From the NCBI GenBank assembly GCA_032716605.1, contig CM064501.1:23760514-23824513 (forward strand): a stretch of DNA of 64,000 nucleotides. Direction: 5' to 3'. Of this stretch, positions 1-10,724 are shown one piece after another (the first letter of the stretch is position 1; the number at the start of each line of letters is the position of its first letter). The position numbers and the translations under genes were made by a program. The stretch is from Paralithodes platypus. Taxonomy: Eukaryota > Arthropoda > Malacostraca > Decapoda > Lithodidae. The notes beneath the pieces are model-generated. The model was not told the origin of the DNA. It ran no database searches and saw only the letters and a list, made by a program, of their open reading frames with translations.

Positions 1-238
1 GTATTCCGGACTCATTTACACTTTCATATTTCGATTTATTTACATTTTTTTTTATTTTATCATGTACTATAAATATTCCTCTTTCCATTGATATATGATA
101 CATCACAATAAACAGCATTCTGGTGGATGGAAATCGCGAAAAATGTAAGGCTTCGACAACACTCATGAGCCAAATTCAAGACCCAAAATACTTGTCAAGC
201 GCCTACTTGGACTTATTGGAACATAATATGTCGGAGGG
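1..238. other. AT-rich flank, nothing recognised
   Basis: AT-rich sequence with short T runs. I see no convincing gene, repeat or terminal inverted repeat here before the first miniature element begins. Confidence 0.5.
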
Positions 239-596
239 AGTTAAAGGGTTAAAATCGAGTGAAAATGGCCGGGAGCACAGCGGGCCAGACAGCCGACTCC
301 CAGGGCTTACCGCTGCCCATTAACTCATGTTCCCTGTGGTCTCGAGAGGCCTGCAGTGTAGCCAGTATTGAGCATAGCTGGGAAAAATATACCGCTATAT
401 GCTAAACTCCCATGTTCGTGGCACCAATGCAAGAGAACCGCGAGTGCTACGTAGCTCGTTCTGGTCTCATTTAGAAGCTTTTAGCGCCTAGTTTTTTGCT
501 GAATACATTTCTTTTCATGCAGCTACTTGATTGATCATTCAGGAGGGCCTGAATATGCCCAAATGAGCCCAAAACACCCTACTAGACAAGGGTTAA
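239..596 (+). mobile_element. TTAA miniature element, subfamily A (5' incomplete)
   Basis: This stretch matches 7037-7394 over about 355 bp, from the shared AGGGTTAAAATCGAGTG to the terminal AGGGTTAA. The copies differ by scattered substitutions, so they are old. The right end closes on TTAA at 593-596. The left end seen in the full copy at 6966 is missing, so this copy is truncated. No coding capacity is visible. It is non-autonomous, and mobilisation by a piggyBac-type transposase is inferred from the TTAA edges. Confidence 0.65.
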
Positions 597-607
597 AGGA
601 TGCAGTC

Positions 608-775
608 TTAACCCTTACTTATCGGGTGGTAAGGTATTTTACACTGTACCGCTCAGCGGGCATAATCCCGAAATATTCGCTCAATTTCACTCGCCCTAGC
701 GCCGTTACTATGGCTCCAATGGGAACGAAACGATCATTTTTGGAAAGAGCAACTCTTCGTCTCCCCATATAAGTC
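608..775 (+). mobile_element. Left end of a TTAA miniature element, subfamily B-like
   Basis: It starts with TTAA at 608-611 followed by CCCTTACTTATCGGG. Further in it has GTACCGCTCAGCGGG, close to GTACCGCCCAGCGGGG in the full element at 6360. It lies 11 bp beyond the right end of the preceding element. No right end is found, so it is a fragment. Confidence 0.45.
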
Positions 776-954
776 TATGAATGGATGTTATGAATGAGTG
801 TGGAGGGTGGGAAGAGGTGAGGAAGTGGAGGTACTTTTTGGTCTATTTCCCGGGCGCGTTCGGTTGCGTTCGCTTTGGCCTGACTTAGGCCTCTCGCGCG
901 TCTACTATTCCTTTGGTAATCGGTCTTATTTTTCTCTTATTTCTCCTTATTTCT

Positions 955-2035
955 GTATTCTCTCTCTCTCTCTCTCTCTTTCTTTCTCTCTCTCTCTCAC
1001 TCCTGTCTGTCTGTCTGTCTCTCTCTCTGGCTCGCTGGCTTTCCCTCTCTCGCGCGCTCTGTCTCTCTCTCTCTTCCTCATCCGTATATGTAATTCTCAT
1101 TATTATTTTCTCTAATCTCTCTCACTCCTCCTGTCTGTCTGTCTCTCTGGCTCGCTCGCTTTCCCTCTCTTGTGCTCCCTTCTCTCTTCCTCATCCGTAT
1201 ATGTATTTCTCATTATTATTTTCTCTAACTAATCCCTCTATTTCATTTATTTGCTTGTAATATTTCTGTATAATTATATCTTTTTCACTTTTTCTTCAGT
1301 TCAGTTTCTGTATTCTCTCTATACGGTGGGAATGGTATTTCGTATGAGGGATGTGCAGCACAAATATTCAATATTTCGTTGTTTGGTTGTTTGTATTACC
1401 GTAAGAAATTTACTGAACGCCTGCAAATAATACGCTATAAAATGCTTGCAATCAAATTCTCAAGCAATTTCAAGGTCACATGCAATTATAAATGTAGGCT
1501 ATAGGTAGACCCAGAGAGGAAGAGACAAGAGAGAGAGAGAGTGTCGTGATAATATAACAATGTTACATATGTATCATATATATGAAAAAATAATATATAC
1601 GGTAGGCCTACATCTGTTCCCCACAATCATATAATGCCAAGCACAAATATTCAATCTTTCATTGTTTGTATTACCGTAAGAAATTTACTGAACGCCTGCA
1701 AATAATACGCTATAAAATGCTTGCAATCTCTCTATTTTCTCTAATCTCTCTCACTCCTCCTGTCTCACCTTCGCCCTTTTGAGATAATGTAACTATGATA
1801 CTTGTGTAACATTTGTACTTTTCTCAATAAAATAATCAAATCAAATCAAATCTCTCTCTCTCTCTCTCTCTCTGGCTCGGTCGCTTTCCCTCTTCCTCAT
1901 CCGTATTATGTATTTCTCATTATTATTTTCTCTAACTAATCCCTCTATTTAATTTATTTGCTTGTAATATTTCTGTATTATTATATCTTTTTCACTCTTT
2001 CTTCAGTTCAGTTTCTGCATTCTCTCTCTCTCTCT
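955..2035. repeat. CT-rich microsatellite block with internal duplication
   Basis: Runs of CT and CTGT repeats are mixed with longer duplicated text. The segment around 1190-1320 (CTCATTATTATTTTCTCT through GTTCAGTTTCTG) recurs at about 1908-2025. The Ser/Leu-rich and Arg/Glu-rich open frames here are products of the (CT)n/(GA)n composition and are not called as genes. Confidence 0.75.
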
Positions 2036-3272
2036 GTTTCGCTTGTTTTGCAGGAATTTTGTTTTTGTTTTATATATAATATATAATAATTTACTTATCA
2101 TTACTTACTATATCGTATAAACAATAGTAGGTAGCCAACTTACCATAATACCGATACACCAAACCGATCCGGATCGCATGCGGTTTTGTTTATCACCTGT
2201 TTACTAAAGTGCCACCATTATCGATTTTCTTGGAGCCGACTCGAGCGGGAGGGTTACCAATTGAAGTTAAATCCGCTAGCATATATTGTTAGATGTAAGA
2301 CATGATAAATACCACTAGAAATATGAATTGGCAAAATCCATATAATATCACTTCGAAATTGTTCTGAAATTTCAAAACAAAACCGCTAGTGTAAGTCATT
2401 GCTGCTAGATCGAAGTAAAGGTCTCTAGATCTAGCGGAAGTCGCTATACGTATTGACAGTACTGCACACTCATTCATTTCATTCATTTATTTTCTATTGA
2501 GCTCGTCCTGGAATCTTTACGACTCTGAATCTTACGATTGCCGACGGCGATACGTTGTTGACATTGTTGTTGATGTTCCAGTGGAGGGATGAACAAAATA
2601 TTTTCCTTGTCCAATAATAGCTATTTCATAGTCCCACAGGACTTATTTTGATATATTTATCAAATTTATTGAACGCCTGAAAATAATACGCTATAAAATG
2701 CTTGCAATCAAACTTTCAAGCAATTACAAGGTCACATGCAATTATAAAAAGGTATATTGTAGACCACAATCTTCGCCAAGCTTCGTTGTTGCTTGTATTA
2801 TCGTGAGAAATGTACCATACACCCTGGTTATCGTGAGAAATTTACCGAACGCCTGCAAATAATACGCTATAAAATGCTTGCAATCAAACTTTCAAGCAAT
2901 TTCAATGTCACATGCAGTATAGGTAGACCCAGAGAGGAAGAGACAGACAGAGAGAGGGGAGGTCAAAAACATCTGCTAGATGTGATTTCCCCTGGGAGGG
3001 AAGAGATTAGTTAGGGGCGTGCCCTGGCCTACATCAGACAAAGAGAGTACAAAGGAGTACAAACAAAGAGAGTGAGACAGAGAGAGAGAGAGAGTCGTGA
3101 TAATATAAAAATGTTACACATGTATCATATATATGAAAACATAATATATACGGTAGGCCTACATCTGTTCTCCACAATCATATAATGCCAAGCACAAATA
3201 TTAAATCTTTCGTTGTTTGTATTACCGTAAGAAATTTACCGAACGCCTGCAAATAATACGCTATAAAATGCA
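1354..3272 (+). repeat. Dispersed repeat R, about five copies
   Basis: A 100-150 bp unit containing CGCCTGCAAATAATACGC and AAAATGCTTGCAATC recurs at about 1354-1500, 1628-1727, 2655-2750, 2785-2920 and 3186-3272, with a further partial copy at 3633-3680. Some copies are followed by an AGACCCAGAGAGGAAGAGAC tract and a TACGGTAGGCCTACATCTG segment (1507-1660 and 2927-3215), so the ancestral unit was longer. The copies are in the same orientation but irregularly spaced. I do not recognise the family. Confidence 0.7.
2036..2650. other. No gene seen
   Basis: Unique-looking AT-rich sequence between two groups of repeat R. The short minus-strand frame at 2289-2486 has no recognisable motif and no support. 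Confidence 0.5.
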
Positions 3273-3632
3273 AAGGAAATTTCTTGTAGAGTGCAATTTT
3301 GAGGACGTAATGTGCTCTGAGAGAGAGCGGAGCGGTGATTAGGAGCATAAATTACCTCAAGACCGCTCGCCACACAGGAAATTATATAAGGAAATTACCG
3401 TATTTTAGGGTTTTTGCACTCGTATTTACGATCGTTGAAAGACAACCAGTGATCGTAAAAGGATGATTCGGGTTTCATTGGAAAGCTCAATTTAAGCACT
3501 TTCAGGATACATACTTGTATTACGCTCTGGGTCTTGTTTATGCATGAAAAAGAGCACGGAACAACCCCATTTAGGGTAAAAAAAAAAACGCTGGGCGGCA
3601 CAGTGAAATATACTCCACCAGCCGCTCGTAAG
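3273..3632 (-). mobile_element. Miniature element, subfamily B/C relative, truncated
   Basis: It shares the conserved core of the B/C elements: TTTATGCATGAAAAAGAGCA, a TCATTGGAAAGCTC block, and a GTGCTCTGAGAGAGAGCGG block. The right edge GCCGCTCGTAAGGTG is the reverse complement of the terminus at 6364-6378. The paired terminal palindromes are absent. It interrupts a copy of repeat R: ATAAAATGC flanks both edges (3264-3272 and 3634-3642), which looks like a short direct duplication, or chance similarity to the element edge. Confidence 0.55.
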
Positions 3633-3690
3633 GTGATAAAATGCTTGCAATCACATTTTCAAGCTATTATAAAATATAAATTGTACTTAC

Positions 3691-4018
3691 CAAAACCCAC
3701 ACCAGTATGTTCTTCGTCAGGAACGTCTCCAATTCGCTCAAGGGTCTGTCCAATATCAACCACAACATCCACCCCACGCAAATTATGCTTGGGGTGAAAG
3801 CCTATGATCGGGTTATTTTCGTCTTCCGAGTCATCCACACTACCAAAACTCTCACCCAGACCTTCGACGGTTTCATCCAACAGCTTATTAGAAAGTTCTG
3901 AAGAGTTCAGCATGATATCTAGTTCCTGGGTGGTAAGCCGCGCGTGGTTAGTAGGGTGGCGCGACGCACTAGGGATGGCGGCCACCGAATCGAACACGGG
4001 CAAATCTTGACCTTCCAT
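3691..4018 (-). pseudogene. Candidate first exon of a piggyBac-like transposase
   Basis: A minus-strand frame starts with ATG at 4018 and runs about 109 codons to a strong splice-donor consensus, G|GTAAGTAC, at 3691/3690. The encoded peptide is acidic in the middle (VDDSEDENN) with Leu/Ser-rich helices before it. That is the character of the poorly conserved N-terminal region of piggyBac-family transposases, which precedes the catalytic DDE domain. The sequence downstream of the donor runs into repeat R, so no catalytic exon follows. About 120 bp upstream of the ATG is a TTAA terminus with the end architecture of the nearby miniature elements, so this may be the remains of an autonomous relative. 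There is no catalytic domain to confirm it. It could equally be an unrelated host exon. Confidence 0.35.
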
Positions 4019-4220
4019 TATGGCTGCTTGAGGGTCACTTAGTCACGGTCACGCAGTGGGGATGTGTGGATGGGCCCTTGTAGTACACCGCCTGACCACC
4101 AAGTTTCGCTTTCCACCTAAATTAGGGCGGGAATACGCCCACGGACTTAAGTCCGACCCCGCCATTTAGTCCAATTTTCTCGTATCGGACTTAAGTCCGA
4201 CCCCGCTAAATAAGGGTTAA
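4019..4220 (-). mobile_element. piggyBac-type terminus with paired palindromes
   Basis: Reading from the TTAA at 4217-4220 on the minus strand, the end is TTAACCCTTATTTAGCGGGG, closely matching the left terminus of the subfamily A element at 6966. Two identical palindromes CGGACTTAAGTCCG lie at 4142-4155 and 4186-4199, exactly 44 bp apart, each followed by ACCCCGC. The rest probably serves as leader or promoter for the adjacent candidate exon. Confidence 0.6.
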
Positions 4221-4985
4221 GGTCATCGCTAGGCTATGAGCCTGTCTTGCTCAACCCCAGTTCCTTACCTAGAGTATCCCAGCTAGACATTATTAATCGA
4301 GTAGACACTTGTTAGTATTTAATATAAGCTCTTTGATATGTACACATTATTATTCACAGCATTTATTAGTCTAGGTTGTTGCTGAGCCGCACAACCATAG
4401 CATACTGTTTCATTGATGAGGAAGTACTTATTTTAGTGTCGAGCATTGCTACCGTTGCACATTTATAGTTGTCTCGTGTCAGTTAACATTATATGTCCTA
4501 TCCTTTTGTGAATTCGATTTACACGTGTGGTGTCCTGCCTCCTGACTTTATATAGTTCAAGATCAGTACGAGCATCTTATGAGCATCAGACTTTCTTCAG
4601 AAGTTTCCAGGTCTATGCTGTAGGACTATACTTCACTTTCTTTCAGATAGGAGTGAAGAGTTTATTGTTGTTTAGAGTAACTGTATTGAAGCATCTTTTT
4701 ATTGTATTAAATCTTGTAGTGATTTAATTGATATTTCCATAGATTCCTTTTTATGCATTTTAATGTAACTTGCATCTTGTTTGTTATCAGGCTATACCAG
4801 TGTCGGTTAGCCTGAAGTAGAGTACATTTATGCCCAGTTAAGGATACCCCGCTATCGCAGATTAACCCTGGAGGGTATAGGTGTTTTGTTCGCCGGCATA
4901 TAAGTTCGAGGGTTTGGATCTAGCGTACCGTTGTTGCATAGTGCCCTATTACTAGTCCAATCATTAAGTGCCCTTGTTTTATTCG
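4221..4985. other. No gene seen
   Basis: Moderately AT-rich single-copy-looking sequence. The open frames (4527-4727, 4931-5320) show no family motifs; the second is the antisense of the LINE relic that follows. Confidence 0.5.
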
Positions 4986-4989
4986 TAGT

Positions 4990-5500
4990 CCCAGTCGTAA
5001 CAACTTGTCAAGTTTTCGATTTGAGATCGGCATGTATAGTCCGATCCCAGGTCTTCCTCGGTCCACCCCTTGGTGCAGCTACCTCCACAATCACAGACCT
5101 GCACCTTTTCACCCAATTTTGTTCATCCATTCTCTCCACATGCCCATACCATCCCAGTTTACTTGTATGCATCTCATCGCTAATACTCTTTATACCTAAG
5201 CGTCTCCTCATCATTAGTTATTCTATCCTGCAGTTTGGCCCCACACATCCATCTCACCATTCTCATCTCATTACGTTCCATTCTGTTGATATCCTCTACT
5301 TTAACAGCCCATGTTTCTGAGGCATACGTCATTGCACTTCTAACACATGAGGCATACACCTATCCCTTCAGGGGGGGAATAATTCTTTTCATGGTCAGAA
5401 TTGGCAGCAGTTCTCTGAACTTCCCCCAGCCACATATAATTCTAGCGACATTGGCAGCCTCGGCCCCACCACGGTAGAGATGGTATCTCCTAGGTAACAA
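4990..5500 (-). pseudogene. LINE reverse-transcriptase C-terminal relic
   Basis: The minus strand encodes the C-terminal end typical of many arthropod non-LTR retrotransposons. First comes a YASETWAV-like segment (about 5300-5340), then RNEMRMVRWMCG, and finally LGWYGHVERMDEQNWVKR and PRGGPRKTW (5008-5214). These match the family pattern 'WYGHV.RM....KR' and 'R.RGRPRK.W' that follows the thumb region. The catalytic RT domain is absent and frames change along the stretch, so it is a dead 3' fragment. The clade is uncertain. Confidence 0.7.
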
Positions 5501-5691
5501 AACTTGTCCACCAGCTCCAATGACTCATTTCCAATATTCACAGCCACATGATCATCATTTAACAGCTCGCCCTTGACTCATCCTTTGGCAGGGGTCCTTT
5601 TATTCTACTACAGCGCTTACTCCCAACATCGACAGACTGTTCCAGGTGATTGACTTGTGCGACCACCGTGATTATTTTAAACTTTAGGGAT

Positions 5692-5998
5692 TAACCCGTC
5701 CAATACCAGCGGTAGTAAATCACTCCCCAGTCCCAGCGATGGCTGGGAGCCGTCAGTAATGGACTTTCCTTGTAACTGCCTGTATCAGGCTGTGCCTGGT
5801 ACCACGACCGTTTGAGCAATGATCTCGATATGGCAACACTTCTCAGCTTATATCCAACCCTCTGAAGGCTGGGAGAGCCAGTATTCCTTCATCTCTTGAG
5901 GTGGAAGGTTGTTCTATCTTGCCATTTTGGCCTCATTGCTTGGGACTGGGGGGGGGGGGGACTTTTATTACTGTATCCTCCAGTACAGTAGGGGTTAA
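5692..5998 (+). mobile_element. TTAA miniature element, 307 bp
   Basis: TTAA at 5692-5695 and at 5995-5998 bound imperfect inverted ends, TTAACCCGTCCAATACCAG and (reverse complement of the right end) TTAACCCCTACTGTACTGG. The inside holds the palindrome CCCAGCGATGGCTGGG (5732-5747) and a G13 run. There is no coding capacity. Its interior does not match the other subfamilies here. Confidence 0.55.
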
Positions 5999-6359
5999 TA
6001 ATTACTATAAGATGAGACATTGAACATGGTCGCATGAGCCAATCAGCTAGAATAATTGACATATTGGTGAGCCGTTCTCACCTCAGCGTCGCTGAAACAG
6101 AGTATAGTGATCCAGCAGCCCACATAGTGGACACCTTAACAACACCCAACAGGGTTTTACAAACTAAAGGTCTTCCAGATATTATCTGCCATCACTCACA
6201 GTGCACTCGGTTTATGAATACGCATATAGATATTAATAATTATATAAGGTGATAGTCTCTTATTAAACTTATATATACATTTCACTGCAAATAATATATA
6301 ATTACCCTTGCATAGATTTAATCAAGTAATATCAAACATTAACTTAGTTATATCGGCAT

Positions 6360-6847
6360 TTAACACCTTACGAGCGGCCTATGCGGTTTATTTATGTGTA
6401 CCGCCCAGCGGGGTGTTTTTAGCCAAAATAGGGCTGTTTACGTGATCATTTTCATGCCTAAATAAGACCCAGAACGTAAAACAAGTACCTATCCCTGAAA
6501 GGGCATAAACAGAGCTTTCGAATGACACCATAACGATCCTTGTATGATGGATAGTTTTCTTGCAATAACCGTGCAACGCGAGTGCAAAAAGCAGGTAATT
6601 CGGTACTTTCGGTACATAATTGAGTATGTAGCGAGTGAGAGAGGGAGGAGGGAGCTGAGATTTGTGTCAGTAGGTTCGCCGCGGTGGTCTGGAGCAGTCA
6701 TACGCTCGCTAGTCTCCTGCCACCACTTGTCTCTCTCTCTCAGCCACATTACGTGCTGAAATTGCCACTCGAGTTATGTCGAGCGCCGCCACATAGTCCA
6801 GCTTTATTTAACTCGACTTATGTTGCTCGCCGCTAATTAAGGGTTAA
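6360..6847 (+). mobile_element. TTAA miniature element, subfamily B, 488 bp
   Basis: It is bounded by TTAA at 6360-6363 and 6844-6847, with inverted ends TTAACACCTTACGAGCGGC and TTAACCCTTAATTAGCGGC (right end reversed). Near the right end the motif ACTCGAGTTATGTCGAGC (6767) is repeated as ACTCGACTTATGTTGCTC (6811), 44 bp apart. The central 170 bp carries the core shared with subfamily C. The open frames inside are not coding. Confidence 0.75.
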
Positions 6848-6965
6848 ACCACACACACATATGCAGCTGACACATGGATGAGGTTGCGGCTATCTTCTTT
6901 ATACAGAGTTGTGATATAATTATGGTCTCTTCAGGCCTAGCGTAGTTGAAAAAAGTCAGTATATC

Positions 6966-7394
6966 TTAACACTTAAAGAGCTGGGCCCGACTTAAGTCCG
7001 TATCTAAAAAGCAGCAAGTTAGGAGCATTATTAAGGCTTTTAAAGGGTTAAAATCGAGTGCAAATGGCCGGAAGCGCAGCAGGCCACACGTCCGACACCC
7101 AGGGCTTACCGCCGCCCACTGACTCACACTCCCTCTGTTCTCGAGAGGCCGGCAGTGTAGCCAGTAGTGAGCGTAGCTGGAAAAAATTGCCGCTATACGC
7201 TAAACTCCCATGTTAGTGGTACCACTGCATGAAAACGACGAGTGCTACGTAGCTTGTTCTGGTCTCATTTTGAACCTTGTAGCGCCTAGGTTTTTGCTAA
7301 ATACATTTCTTTTCATGCAGATACTTGATTGATCATTCAGGAGGGCCTGAATATGCCCAAAATAGCCCAAAACACCCCGCTAGACGAGGGTTAA
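6966..7394 (+). mobile_element. TTAA miniature element, subfamily A, full length
   Basis: TTAA at 6966-6969 and 7391-7394. The left end TTAACACTTAAAGAGCTGGG and the reversed right end TTAACCCTCGTCTAGCGGGG are imperfect inverted repeats. One GACTTAAGTC palindrome sits just inside the left end. The interior matches 239-596. It is non-coding. Confidence 0.7.
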
Positions 7395-7448
7395 ATAGTT
7401 CCTACGGATGTTTTTTTCCAGACGCCAATAGGTATAAGTCATTATAAG

Positions 7449-7935
7449 GGGAGGTGTGGCAGAGTGGTCTTGCCACTGGACTGGTAATCCAATGGACCCG
7501 GGTTCGAATCCCAATATGTCAATAGGAAGATATTATTGGGATGGAATTTGTGTTGTACCTAGTTTCAGTGCATTACCACAGCACACCGAAATGCCAAAAA
7601 AATACCCTCATTGTTCTCTGATTAAATAGCATTGTATGAATATTCCCATATTCAAAATATGTTACAGGTGGGCAATGCCTAGTAAGTTAATTGCTCAATA
7701 GGTGGCGTTCTGAGAGTGAGGGTCCGAGTGTCGGAGATGAGACTGTGAAGCGCGGAGGCGAAGCGGCTTCAGAGATGGAGTTGCTTCGAGCCGGGTGCTT
7801 CTCATGTCTCACTCCCTAGACTGGAACAAGACCTCACGGGCCTCACCGTGTTCAGCGGTGTAGTGTAAATGCTCTCAGCCAATGCCCGAGAGGGAGTAGT
7901 TGGAATATAGAAAAAAAGAGAAGAAAACAAAACAT
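7449..7935 (+). mobile_element. tRNA-derived SINE
   Basis: The head resembles a tRNA gene: an A-box-like TGGCAGAGTGG, an anticodon-arm-like TGGACTGGTAATCCA and a perfect B box GGTTCGAATCC, which are RNA polymerase III internal promoter elements. The 3' acceptor strand does not pair with the 5' end, so it is not a functional tRNA. A unique body of about 400 bp follows and ends near an A-rich tail (ATATAGAAAAAAAGAG). The body recurs in reverse orientation at 10725-11105, confirming a dispersed element. Confidence 0.7.
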
Positions 7936-8580
7936 GACTGGTTGTCAAAATATCAGTGGATAAATCCTGTAACGCGCTGAGTTAGTTGCGAAAGATAATA
8001 ATTGGTAGAAAGTGCGGTCCCTCTGACTCCTGAAAGAGAGAGAGAGAGAGTGAGATGGCTATAGCCATAGCATATACTGATATGCGCGAGCATACAGTGA
8101 AACATTAGTGTTTATCGAAACACAAATGTGTGTGTTTGTATGTGTGAGAAAGAGCATAATATTATTAGCATTCTGGATTAAAAAGTTTCCCAGAGTAATA
8201 AATATTGTAATATGGGAAACCATACTATTCAGTTTTTAGTAAAGAAGGGAGAGAAGGAGAAATTGACAAATATTCCATGCTCCTCCTAAATTCATGAAAA
8301 TGCGATACCGCTAATGTGTTTATGATACTGAGTTAGATGTATTGTGAAGAAAGTGTAATGGTAAGGACAGACATAGGTGCTATAAGTTATATTTGGAGTG
8401 ATGATTATTTTATGCGAGTCGTGCAAACCTCATATCCCTAGGTATGAGACAGAGAGGTATGAGGAGCCCAAAAACCAATGGTGCAAATTGACAATAGGGG
8501 CCATCACGGGACTTCAATACAAAATTAAGAGACCAACATTGACTCCAAGAAGAGCAAATGCACATCAGCTAAGGAAAATA
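7936..8580. other. No gene seen
   Basis: Mixed low-complexity sequence with a short (GA)n run near 8033-8050. The frame at 8398-8607 has no recognisable features. Confidence 0.5.
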
Positions 8581-8585
8581 CTAAT

Positions 8586-8705
8586 CTATAATGTGGATAT
8601 ATATTGATAGATTGATAGATATACCTGTATATAGTTTAATTCATAGATAGATAGATAGATAGATAGATACATAGATAAATAGATAGATAGATCGATAGAT
8701 AGTGT
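8586..8705 (+). repeat. (GATA)n microsatellite
   Basis: Repeated GATA/TAGATA units with interruptions, densest at 8641-8700. Confidence 0.9.
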
Positions 8706-8988
8706 GAGTGAAAGAGTGAGAAAGAGCTATCTTAATAAATACGTTTGCAAACAATAATATAAACTAATATTTCCTAAAGGTAGATTTCACAAAAAAACAA
8801 CTGTTTACATCGTAATTAATATCATGAGATATATCGGTAACCATAAACCTGGTGAAATAATTCACGTATCCTTTCCTACACGATAACCCCCCCACTGACA
8901 CACACACACTTACTCCCTGTAGCCCCTACCTCTCCATCCCAGCAAATGTAACGACGCCATCTATGGGGCATAATATGCAACAGATTCA

Positions 8989-9660
8989 GGGGGGGGGGGG
9001 GGGGGGGGAGTGAGCGATCTTACTAATATCAGAGCGAAAGACTCCCAGCGAAAATACCATTAGGTGGCCCAGCCGGAAAGGTGGGTAAGTTAGGCGAGGG
9101 GGAGCGAGGCGACAGGGAAGGTGGGGAAGGATTTGAGGGGGGTTGTAGGGGTAGGAGATGCAGAGGGGGGGACGGGGGAAGAAGAAGTTTGATTTCGGAA
9201 AGAGGAAGGGCGTGGTAAACGAGAATGGGTGAGGTTAGATGGAGAGGGTGGAGGTGGGGAAGGTGAAGAAGGGGTGTATGAAGGGGGTGAAGTGGATGAC
9301 GAAGGAGGTCTATGTTATTTGAGGGAGGATACTGTTTTTTGGAGGGAGGGTAAGGGGTGGTAAAGGGGCGTCTGGCTGTAACACGGCGGGAAAGGGTGGG
9401 AGGGATGCGGGAGCGAAGAGCGTAGCGAAGGCAGGGTGGGGCGGATGAGGAAGGCATTTTTCTGAATGAGGTTTGTGAATGTTGATGTGGTGGAATGGAT
9501 GGGAGAGGAATATTTCAGGTTGGGGGTTGTGAATGTTGAGGGGATCGGTGAGAGAGAGTAGGAGGGCGGTACCAATTTGGTGAATAAGGGGGAGCTGAAG
9601 GCGAAGGTGAAGAGGTGAATGATAGGGCAACTCACGGAATGGCGAGGTATGTTACTATGT
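8989..9660. repeat. G20 run and long purine-biased tract
   Basis: A run of 20 G at 8989-9008 is followed by about 650 bp that is strongly G/A-biased on the plus strand. The three minus-strand open frames here are Pro/Leu/Ser/His-rich and overlap in different frames, so they reflect composition. The position is 3' of the gypsy integrase, where an untranslated region, polypurine tract and 3' LTR would be expected. I could not identify an LTR. Confidence 0.6.
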
Positions 9661-9661
9661 T

Positions 9662-10720
9662 TTACGGTGATGAGGTGGCTGGTGTCAAGGTAGGGCAGGG
9701 GTTGTAGTTGTCCTTTTCCATGGTCAGAGGGCGATAAATCCTCGCGAAGCGATTTCGGTATACCCGAGACACTCTGTGATAGTTTATGGTAATCTGATAT
9801 GGATTAGGTACTTTCACGATTTTGTAGGGCCCAATATATCGAGGACCCAGCTTGTTAATGACGGGTAGTTTCGCTACCATGACAAGGTCGTTTATGGCGT
9901 AAGGGCTTTGTGGTGGAGACGTCTCTGGTGGTGTCCTGGCAGACTTGGGCTGTGTGAAGGACGTTTTTTATAGGTTGAAGGGGATCGGTTGTGAAGGTTG
10001 GTGAAGACGGCTTAGCTAATTCACAAAAGGATAGGAGTAATTAAGGGTGTGACGCCATGGATTATCTCGTGGGGCGTGATGCCATCTTCCCGAGGGCACG
10101 AGTTCATTCCCCATTGAATCATGTTCACTTGGGATGGCCAGTCTTGAGTTTGTAATGCGATGAGTCTGGTTCTGAGTTTATTGTTTATCGTTTTGTGGGT
10201 TTTCTCGCAAATGGAGTATCCTTGAGGCCAGTAGGGGGATGAATGTGACACCTTGATGCCACATAATTGTGAATTTTTGTTCCCATACTTGACGAGAAAA
10301 TTCCGGGGCACTGTCGGAGAGAAGGATTTCTGGCAGACAAAAAATGTCTACAATTTCAGTGGCTAGGACTTCCGCTACAGTGAGGGCGCTGTGATTTTTG
10401 ACGGGGCAGGCTACGAGGAACCTGGAGTATACGTCGACGAAGGTGACGACGAATCTCTTACCGTTTTTTCACAGGGAATGGGCCCATGACGTCAAGGGAT
10501 AGAGTTTGCCAAGGTTTAGCGGCTGCTAGTTTGCCTGTTGGTCCTGGGATTCTGATTCGGTCTTTCGCTAATCCACAAGGTCTGCAAGCTCTCGCAACTT
10601 TCTTGGTTAATGTGCTGGGGCTGGTGGTCTAGTATATCTGTTGGAATACTTACAGCATTTTGGCCTGGCCTAGATGGATACCGTTACCTTCGTGTCTTGA
10701 GCAGTTTGTGGGTCAACGGC
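9662..10720 (-). pseudogene. Gypsy integrase
   Basis: Read on the minus strand, the order is: the C-C half of the HHCC zinc finger (ACRPCGLAK, about 10.6 kb); first catalytic Asp in LSLDVMGPI (about 10.49 kb); second Asp in LSDSAPEF (about 10.32 kb); then SSPYWPQG and the Glu in GYSICEKTHK (10021-10311). The C-terminal domain follows at 9662-9880, with KLGPRYIGPYKIVKV and a final FARIYRPL, a GPY/F-type module. DDE integrases join element DNA to the host. At least two frameshifts separate these blocks, and the zinc-finger histidines are cut off by the adjacent SINE, so it cannot be functional. Confidence 0.75.
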
Positions 10721-10724
10721 GATA

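Noticed and set aside
885..1260. Arg/Glu-rich and Ser/Leu-rich proteins
   Set aside because: Translation of (CT)n/(GA)n microsatellite.
3040..3062. LINE 3' terminal repeat (GAGTACAAAGGAGTACAAA) as evidence of another CR1-like copy in reverse
   Set aside because: Only about 20 bp match and no LINE 3' UTR sequence is adjacent.
7449..7512. Functional tRNA gene
   Set aside because: The 3' acceptor strand does not pair with the 5' end, and the sequence continues into a repeated SINE body.
9029..9635. Three overlapping Pro/Leu-rich minus-strand proteins
   Set aside because: Compositional frames in a purine-biased tract; no motif, and frames overlap each other.
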